This document shows positions 1 through 5,732 of a stretch of 48,099 nucleotides of DNA, one piece after another. Under the pieces are notes generated by a model that saw only the letters and a program-made list of their open reading frames with translations, was not told the origin of the DNA and ran no database searches. Numbering within the stretch: the stretch's first letter is position 1; every line of letters begins with the position of its first letter. Where the stretch lies: the NCBI GenBank assembly GCA_012034405.1, contig JAAVLZ010000022.1, positions 1-48,099 on the forward strand. The letters are read 5' to 3'. Both the position numbers and the translations under genes were made by a program. The stretch is from Oscillospiraceae bacterium HV4-5-C5C. Its GTDB lineage: Bacteria > Bacillota > Clostridia > Saccharofermentanales > Fastidiosipilaceae.

Positions 1-24
1 CTGCCGGGTCATGGTAACGATATC

Positions 25-45
25 GGGCAAGGATAATCCTTGCCC
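25..45 (-). terminator. Palindrome downstream of hicB
   Basis: Two 10-base arms, GGGCAAGGAT and ATCCTTGCCC, flank a single A. In RNA they can form an 8-bp stem with a 5-base loop, 29 bases past the hicB stop codon. No strong U-run follows in the hicB direction, so this is either a weak terminator or a protein-binding palindrome. Confidence 0.35.
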
Positions 46-73
46 CTAGGAATCACTTGAAATTATCTGGCTT

Positions 74-427
74 TCAGAGAATACACAAAGTTTTCGACGC
101 TACCGATTTTTCCAACGTTTCTTCAATGTAACGGTTCAAAGTCATATTATGCGCAGTGGCGTAAATAACCAGTTGTTTGTGAAGTTCAGGGGAAATGCGG
201 ATATTAAAGCTGCCTTTATACGCAACTTCAGGGGTGCGGCCCTCCGCTTCGCACATGGCCAGGTAGTCATCGACAGCGCCATGAAAATCCTCAATGAGGT
301 GATTGACAGTCTTACCCTCATAAGAAATCAAAGAGCGTATTCCCATAACTTTACCATAAATGAGCTCATCTTCTTCAGACAATTCAACGCTACCAATGTA
401 GCCTTTGTATTGGATGGTATTATTCAT
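74..427 (-). CDS. hicB: HicB family antitoxin
   Basis: 117-residue HicB-type antitoxin of a type II toxin-antitoxin system. In this family it binds and neutralises the HicA mRNA interferase and represses its own operon. Residues 1-65 match the HicB N-terminal fold: YKGYIGSVELSEED near the start, then GIRSLISYEGKTV and an acidic helix with DDYLAMCEAEGR. The C-terminal part, from about residue 72 (FNIRISPELHKQL...LNRYIEETLE), resembles a ribbon-helix-helix DNA-binding segment. The start ATG overlaps the hicA stop by four bases (ATGA), the usual coupled HicA-HicB order. The antitoxin looks complete while its toxin partner carries a nonsense codon, so it is probably an orphan antitoxin that can still bind DNA. 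Confidence 0.9.
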   Translation of the reverse strand: MNNTIQYKGYIGSVELSEEDELIYGKVMGIRSLISYEGKTVNHLIEDFHGAVDDYLAMCEAEGRTPEVAYKGSFNIRISPELHKQLVIYATAHNMTLNRYIEETLEKSVASKTLCIL

Positions 428-678
428 ATAAGTCCCTCCTGTTCCAAGGCATTTATCAGCTGCTTTACCTGATAGGCTTTCAGTCCTTTTTGAGGGTGTG
501 GCTTGTGAAGTAAAATCGTTTCAGGATCTTCACTTACGAATACAACACGGGAACCGCTGGTTTTGCCTTTATTTGATTTCACATAGCTCAGATATTGCAG
601 TCATGTTTCTGCTTCATCAAATGTAAAGTCTTTCGGCCTCGTTTTTAGCCGTTGGATTAATTCCTTTTTTGGCCCCAT
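424..678 (-). pseudogene. hicA: HicA toxin with in-frame stop codon
   Basis: The reading frame from ATG at 678 encodes an 84-codon HicA-like mRNA interferase (double-stranded-RNA-binding-like fold). A TGA at 601-603 (codon 26) interrupts it. The frame before the stop reads LKTRPKDFTFDEAET; after it come LQYLSYVKSNKGKTSGSRVV, a stretch ending in HKPHPQKGLK (containing the family's conserved histidine) and ALEQEGLI. Everything except the one codon fits the family, and hydrophobic residues normally sit at the stop position, so a single substitution is the simplest cause. It has a good ribosome binding site (GGAGAGAA) and overlaps hicB by four bases. A sequencing error is the main alternative. 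Confidence 0.85.
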
Positions 679-699
679 AGTGTTCTCTCCTCAATCCAT

Positions 700-739
700 A
701 TTATATGCGCTGTGGGAAGAAGCAACTAAATATAGTTGC
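700..739 (-). promoter_or_regulatory. hicAB promoter with palindromic operator
   Basis: Read on the minus strand, a perfect TATAAT (700-705) lies 17 bases from TAGTTG (723-728), about 22 bases upstream of the hicA start. The -35 element lies inside an 18-bp palindrome, GCAACTA-aata-TAGTTGC (722-739). A palindrome on the -35 of a toxin-antitoxin operon is where HicB autorepression would be expected. The palindrome is seen; its binding by HicB is inferred. Confidence 0.55.
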
Positions 740-950
740 AGAACTGCAGAACTTCTATCCTACGAATTTGAGCGTTTTAGATAGGCCAAGCGAATGGAGA
801 AATCACAAATCGCTCATGATTGAGCCAGTGGCCCTATTATGATGCGCTAGAGGTTCTGAGCCAACCGGGACCTAGTGATGTTCTGAAATTAACCGCCAAT
901 GCCGGCGGGTCAGCTCATCGCATTGACTTGGCCCAATGCTTCAGCATTCA
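740..950. other. Gap without a recognisable gene
   Basis: An open plus-strand frame (about 820-950) has protein-like composition (for example SDVLKLTANAGGSAHRIDLA), but I cannot match it to any family and it has no ribosome binding site. It runs directly into the GH106 relic in another frame. Best read as eroded coding sequence of unknown origin. Confidence 0.3.
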
Positions 951-1106
951 GGTGGTACACAGATGGAAAATGATTTCTTCAACGCTGCTCAAACGCCTAA
1001 ATCCGCTGGTGGCTACCTGACGTGGCGGTTACTCCCGGGGGACTGCAACAGGAGATTCGGGAAACGAAGGCCGAGGCTTCAGAGAAACAGAGATCTGTCC
1101 CTTTAT
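951..1106 (+). pseudogene. Decayed 5' copy of the GH106 gene
   Basis: This stretch aligns with 1619-1775, the ribosome binding site and first ~48 codons of the intact GH106 gene downstream. Both have GGTGGTA-ACAGATG, then an N-terminus of the form (K/E)N(E/D)FFNA-PQT/AQT. The copy then lacks about six bases, loses one more base (frameshift) and still tracks the intact gene base by base through ATCCG(C/T)TGGTGG, GCGGTTACT and GAGATCTGTCCCTT. Homology stops at about 1104, where an XRE regulator relic begins on the other strand. It therefore looks like the stump of a second GH106-like gene, or a partial duplication, cut by a deletion or inversion. It is not expressed as a functional protein. Confidence 0.8.
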
Positions 1107-1178
1107 TCTATTGGCCAGATCTTCCTGGGATAATCGGTCCCGCTCCCGTAACAGTTTGATTTACTTGCTGAGGTTCAT
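1104..1178 (-). pseudogene. XRE-family regulator N-terminal relic
   Basis: On the minus strand a textbook AAGGAGG (1186-1192) sits seven bases upstream of ATG 1178. The frame reads MNLSK, a TAA stop (1161-1163), then IKLLRERDRLSQEDLANRI. This matches the start of XRE/Cro-type helix-turn-helix regulators (MNLSEKIKxLRxxxGLSQEDLA pattern). The protein would continue with the recognition helix, but the sequence instead abuts the end of the GH106 relic at about 1104. It is thus truncated as well as stopped. Recognition is by eye on about 25 residues. Confidence 0.7.
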
Positions 1179-1414
1179 GCTGATGCCTCCTTGCTTCCCA
1201 ATCATAGCTGCCTCAGTCGGGCTTAAATGTCCTTAGTTTACCCGGCTACAGGCCGTCAAAACGATTTTACCAGATCTCAGCAGGCAGTCTGTTTAAAGCA
1301 AAAGCGGCGAAGCCGACCTGGCTATTAAGCTTTACGCGTGTCTCCGAAAATGATTATATTGGAAACAGCCAAACGCTCTGCATGGGATGCAGGGCTAAGC
1401 TGAGGGGGAAATGT

Positions 1415-1498
1415 ATGAGCCGTCTGCTGATTAAAAATGCCGCTGAGATCATTACCTGTGATGCGCAGGACCGGGTCCTTGAACAAGCCAACCTGCAG
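1415..1498 (+). pseudogene. Amidohydrolase N-terminal relic
   Basis: After a good ribosome binding site (GAGGGGG, 1402-1408) the frame from ATG 1415 reads MSRLLIKNAAEIITCDAQDR followed by VLEQANLQ. This is the first beta-strand segment typical of SsnA/8-oxoguanine-deaminase/chlorohydrolase-like amidohydrolases (LLIKNA-xx-ITxD pattern). The expected glycine-rich continuation is missing. Within a few bases the sequence switches to another frame that encodes the end of a sugar permease. About 28 codons of an originally ~450-codon gene remain. Confidence 0.55.
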
Positions 1499-1499
1499 A

Positions 1500-1604
1500 G
1501 GCGTTGCAGCAGTGGTGATCTCACTTATACCAATTATTGTGATATATTTTATGTTTTCATCGCAGCTAATAGAAGGCCTGTCTAGTGGGGCTGTCAAGGG
1601 CTGA
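1500..1604 (+). pseudogene. CUT1 sugar ABC permease C-terminal relic
   Basis: In the frame shifted from the amidohydrolase relic, codons from 1503 read VAAVVISLIPIIVIYFMF followed by SSQLIEGLSSGAVKG and TGA (1602-1604). This is the last transmembrane helix and signature tail of MalG/YtcP-type permeases. The intact permeases at 11411 and 26064 end in the similar GITVGAVKG and GIALGAVKG. The remainder of the gene is gone. The relic ends 27 bases before the GH106 start, so the GH106 gene once lay directly downstream of an importer, as the GH3 gene does today at 26964. Confidence 0.7.
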
Positions 1605-1631
1605 AACAAATTTTTTCAAGGTGGTAGACAG

Positions 1632-4592
1632 ATGAAAAATGAATTTTTCAACGCCCCTCAAACAAGGGCTCCTAAGATCCGTTGGTGGTTACCCGGCGCA
1701 GCGGTTACTTCAGGAGAACTGCGGCAGGAGGTCCAGATGATGAAGGCCGGAGGCTTCAGCGGAGCGGAGATCTGTCCCTTCATGCCAGGCTATGTCTCGG
1801 ATCGGATAGATTGGGGAAGCAAGGCCTGGTATCAGACCCTGAAGACAATTTTGCACTCAGCCCGTGATAACTGTTTTACGATTGACCTGACCCTGACACC
1901 GGGATGGCCGTTAGCTTTGCCGACCATTAATAATGTTGACGACCCGCAGTCCGGCGCGTTACTGGAACTGGATGGCGCCTGGCAAGACGGTATAAGCCAG
2001 GAACATCCTTTTACGGCGCCACTACCTGAGAGTGTTGAAGCAAAGCAGGATGCCAGTCGGGCCGGCGGCCAGGTGACCCTGTTGGCCGTGACCACCGCCC
2101 GTTATGTGGATAAGGAGCAACATATCTTAGCTCTGTCCTCCGCCCGGCGTTTGCCTCTGCCGCAGGAGAACTCAACCGGCAGTTCTGCGGACAAAGCTAC
2201 CGGTTCAACACCGGTCTATTCTTTCTGTCCAGACCAGGCGGGAGAATACGTGCTCTTCGCCTGGTATGTGCATGCAGCCGGCGAACAGACCTATGGCTAT
2301 AACCAGGTAGATCATTTTGGTCTGGCAGGTACCCGGAAATTGATTGACTACTATGAAACCCAGGTCTTTCCGGCTCTGGATCTAAACTCCAGCCCGGACC
2401 TGGAAGATCTGTTCATCGACTCGCTGGAATTTCACTCGCATCTGGACTACACCCCACGGATGTTTGAAATTTTTGCTGCGCAGCACCATTTTGACTTTAT
2501 TCCTTACCTGCCGTCAGTCTATGATCAGGACTGCCCCGGCGGTTGCGAAGGCCGTCCTGCTCCGGATTTTCAATTTGACCAGGATCATCAGGCCATCCAG
2601 AACACCTATTATGAGTTCCTGACTGATTTGTATATCCAGAACCACCTTGAACCGCTGATGAAGCTGTGCCAACGCCATGGGCTGGCATTGCGCTATCAGA
2701 CAGCCTATGGCAAAGTGCTGGAACTTGCCCGAACCGCTGCCTGCGTATCCATCCCGGAGACAGAGACACTCTACGGTGATGATATCCTGGATTTTTACCG
2801 GGTGCAGTCAGGGCCAGTCCATCTGGCACATCAGCCTGTATATTCTATTGAGGCAGCCGCCGAATGGAACGGCAGGGATCACGCCGGAGTGAATTCCGGT
2901 AATTACCAGCAGACCTTTGACAACATGCTCTGGCATACCCAGCGGGCTTTTGCGGCTTATGTCAATCAGATTGTGTTCCATGGCTATGCCTACCGTGGTC
3001 AGACCGCAACCGGGACCCTGCCCGGACTTGCCTGGCCGGGCTTTGACGCATTTGGAGCGGACGGGCCTTCTAATACCTGGGGCGAACGGCAGCCCAACTG
3101 GTCCGCCATGCCCCGATTGACCAGCTTCCTGGCCCGCAATCAGTGGGTTTTGCAGCAAGGCGAGGCCAAAGTTGACCTGGCTGTTTACAGACATAGCTAT
3201 CATGAAACGATTGATTTTAATGGCACTCAGCGCCTGTTTGTGGCTGACCGCCTGGAAGCCAGAGGTTATAATTACGAGTTTATCGGACCTGCCGCGCTGC
3301 GCGATGCAAAGCTTTCCGGCGATGGCACCAGACTTTTTCCGGACGGTCCGGCCTATAAGGCGCTGGTTATAAACAATACAGATTGCCTGCCGGCTGACAG
3401 CGTAACGAAGCTGCAGGAGCTTGCCCGCCAAGGCTTTCCCATCATTTTTTGGCGGCAAATCCCGCGCCGGCGCGCCTTTTATGAGGATCCGGACATCACA
3501 GCCGCCTTGACCGACCTGCTGAGTCAGCCATCTGTCTGCTTTTGCGCGGACGAAGCGGCGCTGATCCAATATATCAGCCAGCTGGGCCTTAGGCCGGAGG
3601 TGGCCTATGCGCAGCCCGCTTCTTTTTGGGCAGTTCACCGCGATGCCGGCTCGGTGGATTACTACTATCTCTACAATCATGCTGGTGCCCAAAGCTATCT
3701 TGAATTGAAAGCACAGGAACTGGCAGCGCAGGCGACAGGAACGGCCGGAGATCCGCTTGCCGGTCAACAGCTCAGCACTCGCACGATCACGCTTTCAGGT
3801 GATAAGCGAGGCAAACCTTATGAACTGGACGCCTGGACCGGAACGGTTCGCCCCTTGCCATATCGCCTGGATCCTGCCGGCAGACTTGAGCTGACCCTCA
3901 GTCTGAAAGCCAATGACAGCATATTGATTGCTGTGCTGACAGAGCATTCAACAGAATCGGATCTGCCATTCGGCGATTGCCTGGTCAGCCGGGACGGCAG
4001 CCAAGCGTTCCCGGCAGAAGCGTTAACGAAGCAGTCTGCTTGGTTGCGGCATGAATCGATTCTGCTGCCAGCCTGGACCCTTGATCTGGAAACCTGGGCA
4101 AAAGGAAGCGATGCTCTGGAAATCAGGAAGGCCAGGGCGCATTTTGCCGTAAGTGAGCCTTGTTTCTGGACCCGTTTCAAGGAAGGACAGGGACAGGCGG
4201 GGATCGGGACTTATCGTACCGCGTTTGAACTAACGCCGGTGAAGGCTTCGCATTACTGGCTGGAGCTGCGGGGCGAAGTTCGGGATGCACTCATCCTATA
4301 CGTGAATGAACAGCCGGTAGCGCTTAACCAGGTCTGCCGGCTGGTTGATGTGACGCAGTATCTTTGTCAGGGGCGCAATGTCATAACCTGTCAGGTCAGT
4401 TCTACCTTATTGAATGCGGTGATCAACTGTCGCCTGGATGCGGCGGATCCACGCGGCCGGGATCCCCGTGCTTATGAGGATTTTGGTATGGAGGGACCAG
4501 TCTGCTTACATCGGGTTTGGTCTGAAAACCAGGCTGCAGTTAACTTTATGCCACTGGCCATGCATGCTCTGCTGCCAATCCTGGCTAACTGA
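1632..4592 (+). CDS. GH106-like alpha-L-rhamnosidase family protein
   Basis: 986 residues, matching GH106-type glycoside hydrolases, which remove terminal alpha-L-rhamnose (or related sugars) from pectin and glycoside side chains. The N-terminus has the family pattern RWWLPGAAVTSGELRQEVQM (about residues 16-35), with KAGGFSGAEICPF following. Around 263-266 is DSLE and then a TPRMFEIF...HHFDFIPYLP stretch. A later segment runs HGLALRYQTAYG, PETETL (E376, E378), HLAHQPVYSIEAAAEW (E407) and NQIVFHGYAYRG. Acidic residues in these last segments are the likely catalytic candidates, by family analogy. The C-terminal third looks like beta-sandwich domains. No signal peptide is visible, so it should act in the cytoplasm. 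The start is supported by AAGGTGG six bases upstream. Rhamnosidase specificity is inferred; related GH106-like enzymes may differ. Confidence 0.8.
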   Translation: MKNEFFNAPQTRAPKIRWWLPGAAVTSGELRQEVQMMKAGGFSGAEICPFMPGYVSDRIDWGSKAWYQTLKTILHSARDNCFTIDLTLTPGWPLALPTINNVDDPQSGALLELDGAWQDGISQEHPFTAPLPESVEAKQDASRAGGQVTLLAVTTARYVDKEQHILALSSARRLPLPQENSTGSSADKATGSTPVYSFCPDQAGEYVLFAWYVHAAGEQTYGYNQVDHFGLAGTRKLIDYYETQVFPALDLNSSPDLEDLFIDSLEFHSHLDYTPRMFEIFAAQHHFDFIPYLPSVYDQDCPGGCEGRPAPDFQFDQDHQAIQNTYYEFLTDLYIQNHLEPLMKLCQRHGLALRYQTAYGKVLELARTAACVSIPETETLYGDDILDFYRVQSGPVHLAHQPVYSIEAAAEWNGRDHAGVNSGNYQQTFDNMLWHTQRAFAAYVNQIVFHGYAYRGQTATGTLPGLAWPGFDAFGADGPSNTWGERQPNWSAMPRLTSFLARNQWVLQQGEAKVDLAVYRHSYHETIDFNGTQRLFVADRLEARGYNYEFIGPAALRDAKLSGDGTRLFPDGPAYKALVINNTDCLPADSVTKLQELARQGFPIIFWRQIPRRRAFYEDPDITAALTDLLSQPSVCFCADEAALIQYISQLGLRPEVAYAQPASFWAVHRDAGSVDYYYLYNHAGAQSYLELKAQELAAQATGTAGDPLAGQQLSTRTITLSGDKRGKPYELDAWTGTVRPLPYRLDPAGRLELTLSLKANDSILIAVLTEHSTESDLPFGDCLVSRDGSQAFPAEALTKQSAWLRHESILLPAWTLDLETWAKGSDALEIRKARAHFAVSEPCFWTRFKEGQGQAGIGTYRTAFELTPVKASHYWLELRGEVRDALILYVNEQPVALNQVCRLVDVTQYLCQGRNVITCQVSSTLLNAVINCRLDAADPRGRDPRAYEDFGMEGPVCLHRVWSENQAAVNFMPLAMHALLPILAN

Positions 4593-4696
4593 CGCTCAGG
4601 AATCAGGTCCTTGCTTACTGACTCTGGACGACTCCCCGCAAAGGCCAGCCTGGGTTGAGATAAACCGCAATTCAAGCCATCTCTGAGTTGCTTTCC

Positions 4697-4726
4697 GCAC
4701 TCCCCATTCAGGTGAAGGGGGAGTGC
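4697..4726 (+). terminator. Stem-loop after the GH106 gene
   Basis: GCACTCCCC (4697-4705) pairs perfectly with GGGGAGTGC (4718-4726) across a 12-base loop, about 100 bases past the GH106 stop. No U-tract follows, so it is a weak terminator or an mRNA-stabilising hairpin. CTCTGAG occurs directly repeated on both sides (4681-4687, 4726-4732). Confidence 0.4.
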
Positions 4727-4768
4727 TCTGAGTAAGCCTGGCATCCGAGAGACCAATCATACAGCTGT

Positions 4769-4939
4769 TCATGCAGTCTTGACGATGGATATGGCGGCTC
4801 CAGGCTGTTTGGAGCTTAGATAACGGGTGGTTTGGGTCACTTTTGACCGGCTTATTCGTTCATGATATTCTGCCGTCAAATAGTCTCTGCAGTAGCGGTC
4901 ATCAGTGAACGCCGGCTGAAGAGGCTGAGATCTTGTCAT
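4769..4939 (-). CDS. Possible small ORF, 56 residues
   Basis: A minus-strand frame from ATG 4939 encodes 56 residues with protein-like composition (includes DDRYCRDYLTAEYHERISR). No Shine-Dalgarno sequence is evident and I do not recognise the product. It lies between convergent control elements in a gap of ordinary composition. It could be a real small protein, an eroded gene fragment or chance. Confidence 0.2.
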   Translation of the reverse strand: MTRSQPLQPAFTDDRYCRDYLTAEYHERISRSKVTQTTRYLSSKQPGAAISIVKTA

Positions 4940-4942
4940 ACT

Positions 4943-4972
4943 TATGGTAGAGTGTGACGACCGTCAACCATA
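4943..4972. promoter_or_regulatory. Nested inverted repeats upstream of GNAT gene
   Basis: TATGGT (4943-4948) and ACCATA (4967-4972) enclose a second, tighter palindrome, TGACG-AC-CGTCA (4955-4966). The outer spacing is asymmetric, six bases on one side and none on the other. It lies 27 bases upstream of the acetyltransferase start, so it could be an operator or a 5'-UTR hairpin. Confidence 0.3.
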
Positions 4973-4998
4973 GTGGAACCGGATAGGGGGAAGCAGCC

Positions 4999-5559
4999 AT
5001 GAGGCATCAGGGAACCGTCACGCTTGAGACCAGGCATCTTTGGCTTCGCCGTTTTGAGCCGCTGGATGCAGCCGCAATGTACAAAAACTGGGCGAGTAAC
5101 CCGGCCGTTACGCAATACCTGACCTGGCCAACCCATGCGGAGGTTTCAGTATCTCAATCGGTGCTTGATTTGTGGTGCTCGCTTTATGCAAAGCCGGACT
5201 ACTACAACTGGGCCATTGTCCTCAAAACCATAGAGGAACCGATTGGCAGTATTGCGGCGGTTGACCAAAATGAGGCTATGGACCTGGTCCATATGGGTTA
5301 TGCGCTGGGTGAGCCCTGGTGGCGTCAGGGCCTCATGACGGAGGCCCTGGGAGAAGTGATACGCTTTTTCTTCACAGCGGTGGGCGTCAGGCGGATTGAA
5401 GCTCGCCATGATACGCGTAATCCCAATTCCGGTAAGGTGATGCAAAAATGCGGATTGCGGTATGAGGGGACGCACAGGCAAAGCGACCGGAATAATCAGG
5501 GGATTTGCGACACCGCGTGGTATGCGATGCTGGCTGATGACTATGAGGCTTTGCCATAA
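4999..5559 (+). CDS. GNAT family N-acetyltransferase (RimJ/RimL-like)
   Basis: 186-residue acetyl-CoA-dependent N-acyltransferase. It begins with the RimJ/RimL-type pattern LETRHLWLRRFEPLDAAAMY. It then has the GxxxxxxWWRQGLMTEAL acetyl-CoA pyrophosphate loop (motif A, about residues 100-118) and the RIEARHDTRNPNSGKVMQKC motif B region near residue 134. Such proteins acetylate protein N-termini, antibiotics or small amines; the substrate cannot be read from sequence. ATG 4999 has GGGGGAAG about eight bases upstream. It is transcribed with its neighbours but has no obvious part in sugar breakdown. It is a common passenger type in Clostridia genomes. Confidence 0.9.
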   Translation: MRHQGTVTLETRHLWLRRFEPLDAAAMYKNWASNPAVTQYLTWPTHAEVSVSQSVLDLWCSLYAKPDYYNWAIVLKTIEEPIGSIAAVDQNEAMDLVHMGYALGEPWWRQGLMTEALGEVIRFFFTAVGVRRIEARHDTRNPNSGKVMQKCGLRYEGTHRQSDRNNQGICDTAWYAMLADDYEALP

Positions 5560-5732
5560 AGAAGCGCCGCTGGCGGTGCCTGCCTGCCCGCAGCGTTCGC
5601 GACAGCAGCCGCGATTTGCTGCTCCCGTGGCAGAAAGTACAGTTTGTAAATATTTTGTTATATACGCTGCCTGGCTGCTTGGCTATAGTCGGTTACAGTT
5701 ACCTGCTGCAAGGCTTGAAAGAGAGGCTACAC

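Larger units (their letters stand above)
4593..4998. other. Gap between GH106 and the acetyltransferase
   Basis: This 406-base gap holds the stem-loop at 4697-4726, one doubtful minus-strand small frame (4769-4939) and a nested inverted repeat (4943-4972) that may carry control signals for the acetyltransferase. I recognise no relic of a known family here. Confidence 0.4.

Noticed and set aside
149-472. 107-codon plus-strand frame across hicAB
   Set aside because: It lies opposite hicB and hicA, which match a known family and have a proper promoter; it has no ribosome binding site.
601-603. UGA read as tryptophan to rescue hicA
   Set aside because: Many intact genes here end with TGA and use TGG for tryptophan, and HicA proteins have a hydrophobic aliphatic residue, not Trp, at this position.
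2808-3767. 319-codon minus-strand frame inside the GH106 gene
   Set aside because: It is antisense to conserved GH106 coding sequence, with no ribosome binding site and no family-like motifs. Long antisense frames are common in GC-balanced genes.
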